64,000 bases of DNA from Rodentibacter caecimuris. Its GTDB lineage: Bacteria; Pseudomonadota; Gammaproteobacteria; Enterobacterales; Pasteurellaceae. The stretch lies in assembly GCF_001019715.1 (NCBI RefSeq), contig NZ_BBXJ01000001.1:868001-932000 (forward strand), given 5' to 3'. The notes under the pieces are model-generated. The model did no database searches. It saw only the letters and a program-made list of their open reading frames with translations, and was not told the origin of the DNA. Positions 42,920 through 53,294 of the stretch are shown piece after piece (within the stretch, counting starts at the first letter, position 1; the number at the start of each line of letters is the position of its first letter). The position numbers were made by a program, and so were the translations under genes.

Positions 42920-45502
42920 TTACTCCACCATTTTCTTCAGTTGATATAAATACGCTAAAGCCTGTTTCGGGCTTAGTTCGTCCGGATCAAGCTTTTCAAT
43001 GGCTTCGCGAAGTGCGTCTGTTTCCTGTTCAAAGGTAAGTTCCCCTTGATGTCGATTCGCCTCACGCAAGGCTTGAATTTGCTGTTCAGCAGCATGCCCC
43101 GATATTTTTTCTAATTGCGTTAGTTTTTGTTTTGCCAGTTTAATTACCGATTGCGGTACTCCGGCTAAAGCCGCAACCGCCAACCCGTAACTTTTACTTG
43201 CCGCGCCCTCCTGCACGGCGTGCATAAAGGCAATGGTGTTATTGTGTTCAAGGGCATCCAAATGAACATTAATAATGCCGGGAAATTGCTCCGGTAAAGC
43301 CGTGAGCTCAAAATAGTGGGTCGCAAATAAAGTCAGCGCATGAATTTTCGCCAGATATTCCGCACATGCCCAAGCAAGAGAAAGCCCGTCATAGGTGGAC
43401 GTTCCACGTCCGATTTCATCAATTAGCACAAGACTTTGGGCACCGGCTTGATGCAAAATATTTGCCATTTCGGTCATTTCCACCATAAAAGTCGAACGAC
43501 CTGAGGCAAGATCATCCGAAGCACCGATTCGGGTAAAAATACGATCAATAGGCCCGATTTTTGCCTTATCTGCCGGCACAAAGCTGCCGATATACGCCAT
43601 TAACGTGATCAGCGCGGTTTGTCGCATATAGGTGCTTTTCCCCCCCATATTCGGGCCGGTGATGATAAGCAAATGGCGGTCTCTATGCAATTCAACGGGA
43701 TTCGCGATAAAAGGTTCTTTCAGCACTTGTTCCACAACCGGATGACGGCCGTTTTCAATGCTGACACAAATATCATCACAAAATGTCGGCATCACATAAT
43801 TTAAGGTATCGGCACGTTCCGCCAAGTTTACCAATACATCCAATTCCGATAACACAAGGCTTGCCAACTGCAATGCGCCCAAGTGTGGGAGTAATAAATC
43901 AAAGAGTTCATCATAAAGCTGTTTTTCCAATGCCAATGCCGCACCTTTGGATTTCAATACTTTGTCTTCGTACTCTTTCAGTTCGGGAATAATGTAACGC
44001 TCGGCATTTTTTAAAGTTTGACGACGAACATAATGAATCGGGGCTTTATGTGCTTGTCCTTGGCTGATTTGAATATAATAACCGTGAACCGCATTAAAAC
44101 CGATTTTCAGGGTATCAATGCCGGTGCTTTCACGTTCGCGTTGTTCCAAATTTTCTAAATATTGGGTTGCCCCCTCAGAAAGAATACGCCATTCGTCCAA
44201 TTCGCTATGATACCCTTCTGCAATTACGCCACCATCACGAATCAGCAACGGTGGCATTTCAACAATTGCCCGTTGTAGTAAGTCGCATTGCTCGGTGAAA
44301 TCGGCAACTTTCTCAAAAAGTGCGGTCATAAACGGCGGTGTTTTTTGTCGGATAACTGAACGCAGGTTCGGAATTTGTTCCAAAGCGGTACGCAAACGGG
44401 TTAAATCACGCGGACGTGCCGAACGTAACGCCACCCGAGCCAAAATGCGTTCCATATCCCCCACCTGTTGTAAGTAAGGTTGTAATTCATCCACCAAATC
44501 AAAATTCAGAATTTCTGCGATGCTTTGTTGGCGTTGTTGGAGTTTTTCAATATGACGGATCGGCTGATGAATCCAACGTTTCAAAAGACGGCTACCCATT
44601 GGGGTTACACATTTATCCAATACGGCAACCAATGTATTATCACTCCCACCGGCAAGATTTTGCGTTAATTCTAAATTGCGTCGGGTTGCGGCATCCAACT
44701 GAACGTAATCTTGATTTTGCACGACACTAATGCTTTGAATATGAGGTAATGCCGTACGTTGGGTTTCCTTTGCATATTGCAACAAACAACCCGCCGCACT
44801 CAGTCCAAGCGGTGATTTTTCTACGCCAAAGGCGCGCAGATCTCTCGTGCCGAATTGACGGTTGAGCTGGCTAATCGCCGTACTAAGTTCAAATTCCCAA
44901 ATAGGACGACGGCGTAAACCTTTGTAGTGCTCAATTAATGCCATCTCACCGAAATCTTCACAGTACAGTAATTCTACCGGTGCAATACGTTGCAGTTCCG
45001 CTTGCAAGGTTTCTTTGCCGTCGAGTTCGCATAGCTGAAAGCGACCGGATGTCATATCCAGCGTCGCCAGTCCAAATTTGTCTTTTTCTTGATACACAGC
45101 GGCAATCAAATTGTCTTGGCGTTCCGGTAACAGGGCTTCATCACTCACCGTACCGGGCGTCACAATACGCACGACTTGGCGTTCTACCGGCCCTTTGCTC
45201 GTTGCCGGATCGCCCACTTGTTCACAAATTGCCACCGGCTCGCCCAATGCAACTAACTTCGCTAAATAACCTTCAACGGCATGATAGGGTACACCTGCCA
45301 TCGGGATCGGCTCGCCTGCCGATTGTCCTCTTTTGGTTAAGGAAATATCCAACAAGGCGGCGGCTTTTTTAGCATCGTCATAAAACAGCTCGTAGAAATC
45401 CCCCATACGATAAAACAGCAAAATATCCGGATTTTCTGCTTTGAGTTTGAGATATTGTTGCATCATGGGAGTGTGCTGAGAAAAATTATCTTCTGAAATC
45501 AT
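42920..45502 (-). CDS. mutS: DNA mismatch repair protein MutS
   Basis: 860 residues from ATG 45502 ([20 protein letters not shown]) with AGGTAA upstream; the longer open frame to 45643 adds non-family sequence. The mismatch-recognition domain has the Phe-X-Glu wedge in [20 protein letters not shown]. The C-terminal ABC ATPase has [20 protein letters not shown], the signature region [20 protein letters not shown] and the Walker [21 protein letters not shown]. It recognises mispairs and recruits MutL. Confidence 0.98.
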   Translation of the reverse strand: MISEDNFSQHTPMMQQYLKLKAENPDILLFYRMGDFYELFYDDAKKAAALLDISLTKRGQSAGEPIPMAGVPYHAVEGYLAKLVALGEPVAICEQVGDPATSKGPVERQVVRIVTPGTVSDEALLPERQDNLIAAVYQEKDKFGLATLDMTSGRFQLCELDGKETLQAELQRIAPVELLYCEDFGEMALIEHYKGLRRRPIWEFELSTAISQLNRQFGTRDLRAFGVEKSPLGLSAAGCLLQYAKETQRTALPHIQSISVVQNQDYVQLDAATRRNLELTQNLAGGSDNTLVAVLDKCVTPMGSRLLKRWIHQPIRHIEKLQQRQQSIAEILNFDLVDELQPYLQQVGDMERILARVALRSARPRDLTRLRTALEQIPNLRSVIRQKTPPFMTALFEKVADFTEQCDLLQRAIVEMPPLLIRDGGVIAEGYHSELDEWRILSEGATQYLENLEQRERESTGIDTLKIGFNAVHGYYIQISQGQAHKAPIHYVRRQTLKNAERYIIPELKEYEDKVLKSKGAALALEKQLYDELFDLLLPHLGALQLASLVLSELDVLVNLAERADTLNYVMPTFCDDICVSIENGRHPVVEQVLKEPFIANPVELHRDRHLLIITGPNMGGKSTYMRQTALITLMAYIGSFVPADKAKIGPIDRIFTRIGASDDLASGRSTFMVEMTEMANILHQAGAQSLVLIDEIGRGTSTYDGLSLAWACAEYLAKIHALTLFATHYFELTALPEQFPGIINVHLDALEHNNTIAFMHAVQEGAASKSYGLAVAALAGVPQSVIKLAKQKLTQLEKISGHAAEQQIQALREANRHQGELTFEQETDALREAIEKLDPDELSPKQALAYLYQLKKMVE

Positions 45503-45767
45503 TGAGTTACCTGTTTTTGATAAGAAAATAGACGGCAATATCGGCCGGCAAATATAGGTTTTCGAGTAGGCTATTTTAGAGGTTGAGAGAGGAAAAAGCC
45601 AATCACAATTACTGTGGCACTGAAATGATGAACCAAAACACAAGAAAAAGTGCGGTCGTTATAACATTGGTTTTTATTTAAAACTTACTACGCTGCTTGC
45701 TTTTACTACTTAATGAGAGGCTCAAATTAGGTTTGATTATCTACGAGGAATAAAACTAAAGAAAAAT
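45503..45767. other. Gene-free spacer upstream of mutS
   Basis: It holds the mutS upstream region (a minus-strand TATATT lies near 45560) and one isolated uptake sequence at about 45648. No open frame, RNA gene or repeat of note is visible. Confidence 0.5.
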
Positions 45768-45789
45768 AAACCGCACTTTTGTGCGGTTT
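45768..45789 (-). terminator. Terminator of the first potD gene
   Basis: AAACCGCAC (45768-45776), TTTT loop, GTGCGGTTT (45781-45789), with A/T runs; an uptake core with its own mirror arm. Confidence 0.8.
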
Positions 45790-45807
45790 ATGTTGCCATC
45801 GTCAATC

Positions 45808-46854
45808 TTATTGAGCGGCTTTTAATTTTTGATAATAGCCTTCATACAGCTCAATGGCATCATCAACATCAAGTTGCCATTGACTTCTATCGATCACATC
45901 TTGAGCGATAAATGTCGCACGATCATCCGTCAATTCTTTCGGCAAACGTTTCAATGCATTGAGATTGGAAGTGGGATAACCGATTTGTAAGGTCAGTTTC
46001 TCAGCTACATCGGCGCTTAACAGATAATTAATCAGCTTATGTGCCCCTTCCACATTTTTAGCGGTTTTCGGAATAGCTAAATTATCAATCCAGAGCATCG
46101 TGCCCTCTTTCGGGTAAACCATGTCAATTTTAACCCCTTCGTTTTTTGCAATACGCACGGAGCCATTCCACAATAAGCCCACTTCGGTTTCTCCCGAAAT
46201 AAAGCTGTTGGACGGATTATCCGAATTAAATGCCAAGATATTCCCACGCAACTTGAGCAATTCTTGATAAGCCTCTTCCAATACTTTTGGATCTTGCGTA
46301 TTCGGGTCTTTGTTCATTTTTAACAGGGCAATATTGAACAATTCTCTTGGATCATCCAACATTTGTAAGCGCCCCTTAAATTCAGCGTTCCATAGATCGC
46401 CCCAAGATTGAAATTGGGCGGGATTCTGTGTTTCTGCGTTATAGGCAATGCCGGTCGCCCCGAATAATTGCGGTAATGAATATTTGTTGCCCTTATCAAA
46501 AGGTTTATCCAGCATATTCGGATCTAATTCTTTGATAACGGGCAGTTTTTCGTGATTTAATTCTTTCAGCATATTTTCCCGTATCATTTTGGATACAAAA
46601 TAGCTGGTTGGCGCAATCACATCATAACCGCCGTTTTCGCCTTGCGTTTTCAGTTTGGCATACATTGTTTCGTTTGATTCCAAACTGGACACAATGACTT
46701 TAATACCGGTTTCCTTGGTAAAGTTATCCAGTAACCCCTCCGGCACATATTCACTCCAAGTATAGAGATAAACCGTATTGTCATTTGCGGTTGCAATATT
46801 GTGAGTGCCTAATAAAAATACACTTGAAGTAAAAAGTGCGGTCCATTTTTTCAT
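45808..46854 (-). CDS. potD: Spermidine/putrescine-binding periplasmic protein, paralogue 1
   Basis: 348 residues. The signal peptide is MKKWTALFTSSVFLLGTHNI, with cleavage near ATA; the uptake sequence supplies the TALF codons. Solute-binding type 8 fold: NDNTVYLYTWSEYVPEGLLD, YDVIAPTSYFVSKMIRENML, PQLFGATGIAYN, AFNSDNPSNSFISGETEVGL and [20 protein letters not shown] match PotD. It captures polyamines for the PotABC importer. No potABC genes adjoin it, so it is a solitary binding protein here. The window contains a second copy at 62860-63912. Confidence 0.93.
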   Translation of the reverse strand: MKKWTALFTSSVFLLGTHNIATANDNTVYLYTWSEYVPEGLLDNFTKETGIKVIVSSLESNETMYAKLKTQGENGGYDVIAPTSYFVSKMIRENMLKELNHEKLPVIKELDPNMLDKPFDKGNKYSLPQLFGATGIAYNAETQNPAQFQSWGDLWNAEFKGRLQMLDDPRELFNIALLKMNKDPNTQDPKVLEEAYQELLKLRGNILAFNSDNPSNSFISGETEVGLLWNGSVRIAKNEGVKIDMVYPKEGTMLWIDNLAIPKTAKNVEGAHKLINYLLSADVAEKLTLQIGYPTSNLNALKRLPKELTDDRATFIAQDVIDRSQWQLDVDDAIELYEGYYQKLKAAQ

Positions 46855-47052
46855 AATTTTTTATTCTCCTAGTAACAGAAAATAAAACCAGATCTCCGTA
46901 AAGTAAGATCGCCACACTCAAAGAGGGAAGAACCTTAGTATTTGAGGCTCAGTGATTGTAGGGCAAAAGGTCAAATTTGCAACATCTTTTTAACATTCAC
47001 CCCATATCGGGATTGGAAATAATGCGATATATGATGAGTTTTTAAACGCAGA

Positions 47053-47081
47053 AAAAGCCAATGGCTATCAATTCGGCTTTT
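47053..47081 (-). terminator. Probable terminator overlapping the pldB stop codon
   Basis: AAAAGCC (47053-47059) and GGCTTTT (47075-47081), with a T run after it on the minus strand; the stop codon at 47070-47068 lies in the loop. Confidence 0.5.
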
Positions 47082-48015
47082 CAAAAAATTGCGTGATGTT
47101 TTTCATGACATTTTCCCTTAAACCGTCCCGTTCAAATAAAATCTCATGTTTTGCCTGATGAACCAATTCACAACTTGCATTGGGGAAAAGTGCGGTCAGT
47201 TTTTGCAGAGTTTTGTTGTCCACGATTTTTTCTTTTTCCGATTGCAAAATCAGCACGGGAATTTCAATCCGGGGGAGAATAGAAGGAAGGCGTTTTATCG
47301 CATTGAGGCATAAATGCACCCAGCGAAAAGTCGGGCCGCCAAGATGAAGAGCAGGATATTTTCGGTTGATTCGATTCATCCATTTCATTCGGGTTTTACA
47401 AAAGCTTAATTCATTACGTTCAAGATGTGCCGGTTTGTAAGCCCCTTTGCCAAACACATAACGCGTGCCCTGCCCCAGTAAATTCATGGTGGCAATAATC
47501 AATTCATCACGCAGCGGATGTTTTAACGGCACGCCGAAAAAAGGCGAAGATAACACAGCTTTTTCAATATGATGATCGCAATTCGCCAAATAGTAGGCAG
47601 CAATCAACGAACCAAGGGAATGCGACACCAAATGTTGGGTTTGATAGTCAAAAAGTGCGGTAGTTTTTTCGATCACTTTTTGCATATCCGCGACATAAAA
47701 ACGAAATTCATCCAAATGCCCTTTTTCCGGGTCGTTTAAAAGCCGTTCGGAATAGCCCTGCCCGCGATGATCAAATAACAACACATCGTAGCCCTGATGA
47801 TAAAAATCATAGCTCAGCTCCGACCATTTCATCATATTTTCCGTCCGCCCGTTCACCAAAATCATCAATTTTTTGGTTTTACTTGCAGGCTGCACGAAAT
47901 GACGATAAGCAATACGAATATTTCCTTTTCCAAGAAGATATTGAGTCGGCGTGCTTTCAAAAAAAGGCAATAATTCCACTAAGGCAAATTGGCAAAAACG
48001 GGGTTCTCGAATCAT
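47068..48015 (-). CDS. pldB: Lysophospholipase L2-like alpha/beta hydrolase
   Basis: About 315 residues from ATG 48015 (MIREPRFCQFALVELL); ATG 48021 and a longer frame to 48054 are alternatives. Alpha/beta hydrolase: oxyanion region MILVNGRTENMMKWSELSYD, DVLLFDHRGQGYSERLL, nucleophile elbow LVSHSLGSLIAAYYLANCDH, acid in LILQSEKEKIVDNKT and catalytic histidine in LVHQAKHEILFERDG. PldB acts on lysophospholipids at the inner membrane. An uptake sequence lies in the 3' portion (about 47188) and another at about 47653. Confidence 0.9.
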   Translation of the reverse strand: MIREPRFCQFALVELLPFFESTPTQYLLGKGNIRIAYRHFVQPASKTKKLMILVNGRTENMMKWSELSYDFYHQGYDVLLFDHRGQGYSERLLNDPEKGHLDEFRFYVADMQKVIEKTTALFDYQTQHLVSHSLGSLIAAYYLANCDHHIEKAVLSSPFFGVPLKHPLRDELIIATMNLLGQGTRYVFGKGAYKPAHLERNELSFCKTRMKWMNRINRKYPALHLGGPTFRWVHLCLNAIKRLPSILPRIEIPVLILQSEKEKIVDNKTLQKLTALFPNASCELVHQAKHEILFERDGLRENVMKNITQFFEKPN

Positions 48016-48314
48016 AATCATTATTCCAACGGCTTTTGGATAAAAATAACGCAATTAATGGGCTTTTGTCATATTTCGATGTCATGCCATCATTCAGAAA
48101 ATCAACCAAAAACGACTGCACTTAAAAGAATGGAATGGGCGCATTATATCATTAATTGTGCTAAGTTCAGCCTTCCTTTTCCTCCGACCTTTCCAATATC
48201 ACCCAAGTTTCAATCAATTAATGAAGACTAAAGTATAAAATATTGCGCCCCCAAAAAAACAACTTATAATCATTTTTTAACCAATTCAACGATTTAACCA
48301 AAGAGGAAAACCCA

Positions 48315-48863
48315 ATGAAATTCAATAAAACCACCCTATTTTTCACCGCACTTTTTGCATTTTCTACCGCAACGATTAGCTCTGTGGTTTATGCGGATAA
48401 TGCAAGCCAATTTCAACAAGGCGTTGAAGCCGCAGAAAAAGGCGATTATCAAACCGCTTACAATCTTTGGAAACCGTTGGCAGAGCAAGGGGATTCATCG
48501 ACTCAATATAATTTGGGGGTGATGTATCATCAAGGGCTAGGCATAAAACAAGATTATCACCAAGCGGTGAAATGGTACCGCTTGGCAGCAGAGCAAGGGT
48601 ATGCAAATGCTCAATATAATTTGGGGGTGATGTATCATCAAGGGCTAGGCATAAAACAAGATTATCACCAAGCGGTGAAATGGTACACCTTAGCAGCGGA
48701 GCAAGGAGAGGCTATGGCTCAAACTAATTTGGGGATTATGTATAGGCTTGGGCAAGGCGTTAAACAAGATATTTCGAAAGCAAAATATTGGGCAAGCCAA
48801 GCCTGTAAGGGCGGAAATCAGGACGGGTGTGAAGTGTTGGCTATGTTAGAGGAAGGGATATAA
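48315..48863 (+). CDS. Secreted Sel1-repeat protein
   Basis: 182 residues. The signal peptide reads FNKTTLFFTALFAFSTATIS, with cleavage near VYA. The mature part is four Sel1/TPR-like repeats of 36 residues (for example YNLGVMYHQGLGIKQDYHQA, twice), ending with a Cys-containing cap (ASQACKGGNQDGCEVLAMLE). Sel1 proteins are periplasmic or secreted scaffolds; the partner is unknown. Two of the repeats are encoded by a 77-base perfect direct duplication. The next gene starts immediately after its stop codon, so the two are cotranscribed. Confidence 0.88.
   Translation: MKFNKTTLFFTALFAFSTATISSVVYADNASQFQQGVEAAEKGDYQTAYNLWKPLAEQGDSSTQYNLGVMYHQGLGIKQDYHQAVKWYRLAAEQGYANAQYNLGVMYHQGLGIKQDYHQAVKWYTLAAEQGEAMAQTNLGIMYRLGQGVKQDISKAKYWASQACKGGNQDGCEVLAMLEEGI
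48502..48686 (+). repeat. 77-bp perfect direct repeat, 108-bp period
   Basis: Bases 48502-48578 recur exactly at 48610-48686 inside the Sel1 gene. The period of 108 bases is 36 codons, one Sel1 repeat, so gain or loss keeps the frame. Confidence 0.95.
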
Positions 48864-49922
48864 ATGAAAATCAAAAATTTATTACTTTGCGGCTTCGTTT
48901 TAGCCTTAGGTATTGGGGCTGGGGTTTATTTTACCCAGTATTATCCTGAGCAAGCTGAGGCTCGTCAGTTGGAAAAACAAATTCAACGTGATTATTATGG
49001 TGGCACATTTAAATTATCTGATTCCGAAGAAAAAGAAATCACCCCCGAGAGATTGAGAGTGCTGGCAGAAAAAGGCTATGCTGTCGCTCAATACGGATTG
49101 GCTGAGTTTTATCAGGAAAATGAGAATAATACATTAGCGAAAAAATGGTATGAAAAAGCCGCCGAGCAGAAAATGGCTCGTGCTTATGTGAAATTGGCGG
49201 ATCTTGAGGAAAACCAATCTGATAAAAAAGCCTTGTTAGAAAAAGCCTCAGCCTTGGGGGATGCTGAAGCTGATTATGATTTAGCGATGATTTTTTATTT
49301 GGAAAATGATGAACTCACCGCAGCAATGTTGGCTGAAAAATCAGCTAAGGCAGGTTATTTTCAGGCAATGTCCTTATTACCCGGAATATATCGAGAAGGA
49401 ATCGGGGTAAAACAAAACTGGGAGAAAGCCTTTGATTGGTCGTTACAAACTTATCGACAAGCAAAAGCGTTAAATGTGGCAGCAGTTGAACCGGCAGTTG
49501 TTCTGGAAATGAAAAATACCAATCTTTGGCTTGAAGACACCTATAAACAGTTGGCAATTTTCTATTTATTAGGGATTGGCACAGAAAAAAATGAAGCTAA
49601 AGCCCAACAGTTATTAGCGGAGAGAAATGCACTTTTACAAGATGCGGTATTGAAGATATTCCTAAAAACAGAATTAACCCTTGATGAATTAAAAGCTGAG
49701 ATTTTAACCATGGATATTCCGAAAGCATACCAAGAACGAGTGGCAATTTTAGAGGCTGAAATGAATAGCAACCGTGATCCTGAGTTTTGGCTAAAATTAG
49801 GTGAGAAAACGGAAGATCAAACAAAAGCCAAAGGTTATTTTGGTTCTGCCTGTGATTTTGGTAGCCAGAAAGGTTGCGATAAATATCGTGAAATTAATGA
49901 AAAAGAAATGAAGAACGAGTAA
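48864..49922 (+). CDS. Membrane-anchored Sel1-like repeat protein
   Basis: 352 residues. The N-terminal hydrophobic segment LLLCGFVLALGIGAGVYFTQ is an uncleaved anchor or signal peptide. Divergent Sel1/TPR repeats follow: AEKGYAVAQYGLAEFYQENE, AKKWYEKAAEQKMARAYVKL, ALGDAEADYDLAMIFY and AGYFQAMSLLPGIYREGIGV. It ends with a repeat SACDFGSQKGCDKYREINEK similar to the cap of its neighbour. It starts at the base after the previous stop with AGGAAGGG as the ribosome site. Probably a periplasm-facing scaffold; the function is unknown. Confidence 0.85.
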   Translation: MKIKNLLLCGFVLALGIGAGVYFTQYYPEQAEARQLEKQIQRDYYGGTFKLSDSEEKEITPERLRVLAEKGYAVAQYGLAEFYQENENNTLAKKWYEKAAEQKMARAYVKLADLEENQSDKKALLEKASALGDAEADYDLAMIFYLENDELTAAMLAEKSAKAGYFQAMSLLPGIYREGIGVKQNWEKAFDWSLQTYRQAKALNVAAVEPAVVLEMKNTNLWLEDTYKQLAIFYLLGIGTEKNEAKAQQLLAERNALLQDAVLKIFLKTELTLDELKAEILTMDIPKAYQERVAILEAEMNSNRDPEFWLKLGEKTEDQTKAKGYFGSACDFGSQKGCDKYREINEKEMKNE

Positions 49923-49927
49923 ATAAC

Positions 49928-49967
49928 AAACGGTCGGCTGTTCTGTTAAACAACCGACCGTTTTTAC
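49928..49967. terminator. Bidirectional terminator between Sel1 operon and asd
   Basis: AAACGGTCGG (49928-49937) and CCGACCGTTT (49954-49963), extended by TGTT/AACA, then T residues. It lies between convergent genes. Confidence 0.85.
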
Positions 49968-49982
49968 GTTAGCGAGTAAAAC

Positions 49983-51098
49983 CTACCCCACCAACTGTTT
50001 CAAAATACGGCGAACCGGTTCTGCCGCACCCCATAAGAGTTGGTCGCCCACGGTGAACGCAGCGAGGTATTCGCCCCCCATAGCGAGTTTGCGTAAACGT
50101 CCGACAGGCACACTTAATGTGCCGGTAACTTTCGCAGGGGTTAATTCGCGTAATGTGGTTTCTTTGTCGTTTGGAATCACTTTCACCCATTCATTGTGTG
50201 AGGCAATGATTTGTTCAATTTCCGCTAACGGTAAATCTTTTTTCAGTTTGATAGTAAAGGCTTGGCTGTGGCAACGTAATGCACCGATACGCACACACAA
50301 ACCGTCAACCGGAATCGGGTTGTCGCTTAAACCAAGAATTTTGTTAGTTTCCGCATAGCCTTTCCATTCCTCTTTGGTTTGTCCGGTTTCAGGCAATAAT
50401 TTGTCGATCCAAGGGATAAGGCTGCCACCCAATGCGGCACCAAAGTTTTCTGTTGGGAAATCATTTGAAAGCATTTCTACGGTGACTTTACGTTCAATGT
50501 CTAAAATAGAAGCCGCAGGGTTGGCCAATTCATCTTTCACGGCATCACGTAATAAGCCCATTTGCAAAAGCAATTCACGCATATTTTTCGCCCCTGCACC
50601 TGAGGCTGCTTGGTAGGTTGCCACAGAGACCCATTCCACCAAATCACGTTCAAATAAACCGCCGATCGCCATTAACATTAGGCTTACTGTGCAGTTTCCA
50701 CCTACAAAGGTTTTAATGCCATTTTTTAAGCCTTCGTCAATCACATTTTGGTTTACCGGATCGAGTACGATGATGGCGTCTTGTTCCATACGTAATGCCG
50801 AGGCTGCATCAACCCAGTAACCGTTCCAACCCGTTGCTTTTAATTTTGGATACACTTCGTTGGTGTAGTCGCCACCTTGACAAGTGACGATAATGTCTAA
50901 TTTTTTAAGTTCGTCAATATCGAAAGCATTTTTGAGTTCGCCCGCCTCTTTGCCGGCAAAGACAGGGGCTTTTTGCCCGGCTTGGGAAGTGGTAAAGAAA
51001 ATAGGATTGATGTTGGCAAAATCATTTTCTTGCACCATACGATCCATTAATACGGAACCGACCATTCCGCGCCATCCGATAAAACCGACGTTTTTCAT
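49983..51098 (-). CDS. asd: Aspartate-semialdehyde dehydrogenase
   Basis: 371 residues. Starts [20 protein letters not shown] (NADPH-binding loop). The active-site cysteine is in [20 protein letters not shown]; the later signature [20 protein letters not shown] is present as [19 protein letters not shown], with the catalytic His. It reduces aspartyl phosphate to the semialdehyde for lysine, diaminopimelate, threonine and methionine synthesis. Monocistronic, with terminators on both sides. Confidence 0.97.
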   Translation of the reverse strand: MKNVGFIGWRGMVGSVLMDRMVQENDFANINPIFFTTSQAGQKAPVFAGKEAGELKNAFDIDELKKLDIIVTCQGGDYTNEVYPKLKATGWNGYWVDAASALRMEQDAIIVLDPVNQNVIDEGLKNGIKTFVGGNCTVSLMLMAIGGLFERDLVEWVSVATYQAASGAGAKNMRELLLQMGLLRDAVKDELANPAASILDIERKVTVEMLSNDFPTENFGAALGGSLIPWIDKLLPETGQTKEEWKGYAETNKILGLSDNPIPVDGLCVRIGALRCHSQAFTIKLKKDLPLAEIEQIIASHNEWVKVIPNDKETTLRELTPAKVTGTLSVPVGRLRKLAMGGEYLAAFTVGDQLLWGAAEPVRRILKQLVG

Positions 51099-51212
51099 AG
51101 TTTTTTCCTTTGTTTATGTTGTGTTTGAATGGGTTTATTAATTACAAGATAGCGCAGTCAAAATCAAGTATTTTTATAATTAATCTCAAGAAATTCATTA
51201 ATTCTTACCAAC

Positions 51213-51238
51213 AAAAAATCCCCTTTCGGGGATTTTCA
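51213..51238 (-). terminator. Terminator of the rimO-ngt transcript
   Basis: AAAATCCCC (51215-51223), TTTC loop, GGGGATTTT (51228-51236), with a T run on the minus strand. It ends the operon eight bases after the ngt stop, so no further gene follows. Confidence 0.85.
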
Positions 51239-51243
51239 TTTTT

Positions 51244-53271
51244 TTAAGCTGTCTTGCCGGTTGCTTTTTTCACTGCAACTTTTTTCGAAGTAGATTTAGT
51301 TTCAGATTTGACCGCACTTTTCCTAGCTGTAGTTTTTGAAGTTTTTGCTTGAGTGGTCGCTTTTTTTGTTGCCGGTCTTCTCGTTACCGTTTTTTTCTTG
51401 GTTTTTTCACCTAAATTAACCACTTTCCACTCATTAAATTTTTCTAACAAGACTTTCCCCATCGGGCTTGGATCACCGGTAAAGAGAGTTTGTAAGCCGT
51501 TATTTTCAATAATATGACGACGTAATGCCAAACGTTCTTCATGATTTTCAGCTAAACGAATCGCTCTTTCTACATATTCATCGACGGTATTGGCAATTAG
51601 CCATTCAGGTAAGCCCAAACGTTTGAATAAGCCTTCATCAATATGTTCATGTACTTCAGAACCGGTTTTACAGATACCGACTAAACCAAGAGTCACCATA
51701 TCAATAATGCCGTTTGTATTCCCAAATGGGAATGGGTTTACCATCATATCGCAATTATGCAAAATTTGAAGATATTGGTGATAAGCCGAGTGTGGGTGTG
51801 CCGTGGCATCATCACCTAGATAAGATTTAATAAAACGTGTTACATAAGGATGGGTAATACCGCTAGATTGCCCCAATGCAAAATGGAAGTGTACTTTTAC
51901 GTTAGCACGATCACGAATGGCTTTTAATGCTTCCAAGAAATAAGGATTTAATTTCATTGTTGTGGAGGCAATACCGATATTCACCACTTCCGGATGAGCG
52001 CGTAATCGGTATTCCACATTCTGTGGTGCGAGAGCGGATGGCACATAAGGAAGTGCATCTTTTGGTAAACGTAATAAGGTTTCACTAAAACAGGCTTCCG
52101 AACCCACGTAATCATCTTCAACAATCACATATTCAATAAAGTCTGAGTGAGTCGTGGCTGGGTGCCCTAATGCAATAGTCTGAATCGGCGCAAGGCGGGT
52201 ATTGCTGGCAAAAATGGTTGTGAGATCCATTCCAATACTTGGCATATAAAATATAGCTGCGCCGTTTTCATCACAAATCCCTTTTAAGAACGTCAATTTA
52301 TCAAGGATATTATTACCGTTGATTAAATGGAACTCGTCAAATACGCCTCTACCCGAATCATCCACAGCCTTACCACCGATACCAATTAAATAGAAATGTT
52401 CACGTGCGGCAATCATTGATGTTGAATGCGTGCGATAGATTGAGTGTGCGGAGTGGAAATGTTCTAAAAGTACAACCATCACCGGCTTACCATTACGCTC
52501 ACCTAATTTTGTTACATCACGATCAGTCCAGCCTTGCTCAAGAAGAAAGCGACGTATAACCTGGTTTAGTCCCCGTTTTACATCATGTTTATTCTGTGCA
52601 ACATCATAACTACAATGCATATATACATCATGAGAAATACCACTAGGAAGATTGTTTAGATTTTCAATCTGCGCTAATTTTTTAGGGAACCATTGCAAGA
52701 GGGCTGCACGTTTACCAAATGATTGTTCCGTACCAATAAAACGAGGTGACTGTAATGCAAAACACAGAGAGGCACAAAGTTCCGGATTAATATTCCATAA
52801 CGCATCTAAATTAAGGTTAACATTTGATTCTGGCAAATATAAAATGCAGAACTTAATCAATGCAGATTCTGACGTATCCAAATGAATATCTAACGGGTTC
52901 TCAGGATTTGGCTTCCGATTATAGGTTTGTAAAATATGATCCGCATTAACAAAAGGCGATGCAGCAAAAATCAGATTTAGCCAGCGTTGTAACGTTAAGA
53001 AACGTCGTGCGCCGGAAACAGAAATGTCTAATTTCGGGTCGGTGAATAATTCTGTAATAGCTACCGCCATGCGAGTAGCAAAGTAGATATGTCTATCTTG
53101 GGTAAGATGTTCAAGCTGTTTGGGAACATCAATTTCAATATCCTTAATTTCACCGAAATTTGAATCGATCTGACCAAGAATATCAAGTAGCTCAACGCAA
53201 GCGTCTTCATAGTTTTTGGCTGCCACTTTTTCTTCAAAACGTACAACACTTGGCTTTTTCACTTCAGACAT
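51244..53271 (-). CDS. ngt: HMW1C-type cytoplasmic N-glycosyltransferase with basic C-terminal tail
   Basis: 675 residues; 1-615 are collinear with the Actinobacillus pleuropneumoniae NGT (about 620 residues, GT41), which transfers glucose from UDP-Glc to Asn in N-X-S/T of adhesins in the cytoplasm. Order: N-terminal helical domain (1-250), then GT-B halves. Conserved blocks: LLEHFHSAHSIYRTHSTSMI (His276), TTMKLNPYF (Lys440), HFHFALGQSSG (Gln468), FGNTNGIIDM (Asn520, Asp524), equivalent to His277, Lys441, Gln469, Asn521 and Asp525 of the A. pleuropneumoniae enzyme as I recall them. Residues 621-675 are an unusual tail with 16 Lys, 3 Arg, 13 Thr and 8 Ala, like histone H1. It lies 23 bases after rimO. 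No second glucosyltransferase gene follows, and no large adhesin gene is in the window. Confidence 0.92.
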   Translation of the reverse strand: MSEVKKPSVVRFEEKVAAKNYEDACVELLDILGQIDSNFGEIKDIEIDVPKQLEHLTQDRHIYFATRMAVAITELFTDPKLDISVSGARRFLTLQRWLNLIFAASPFVNADHILQTYNRKPNPENPLDIHLDTSESALIKFCILYLPESNVNLNLDALWNINPELCASLCFALQSPRFIGTEQSFGKRAALLQWFPKKLAQIENLNNLPSGISHDVYMHCSYDVAQNKHDVKRGLNQVIRRFLLEQGWTDRDVTKLGERNGKPVMVVLLEHFHSAHSIYRTHSTSMIAAREHFYLIGIGGKAVDDSGRGVFDEFHLINGNNILDKLTFLKGICDENGAAIFYMPSIGMDLTTIFASNTRLAPIQTIALGHPATTHSDFIEYVIVEDDYVGSEACFSETLLRLPKDALPYVPSALAPQNVEYRLRAHPEVVNIGIASTTMKLNPYFLEALKAIRDRANVKVHFHFALGQSSGITHPYVTRFIKSYLGDDATAHPHSAYHQYLQILHNCDMMVNPFPFGNTNGIIDMVTLGLVGICKTGSEVHEHIDEGLFKRLGLPEWLIANTVDEYVERAIRLAENHEERLALRRHIIENNGLQTLFTGDPSPMGKVLLEKFNEWKVVNLGEKTKKKTVTRRPATKKATTQAKTSKTTARKSAVKSETKSTSKKVAVKKATGKTA

Positions 53272-53294
53272 TTTATTTTCCTTTTTATTTTAAT

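Noticed and set aside
42920-45643. Extended N-terminus of MutS
   Set aside because: The additional 47 residues are unlike MutS, and a proper ribosome site precedes ATG 45502.
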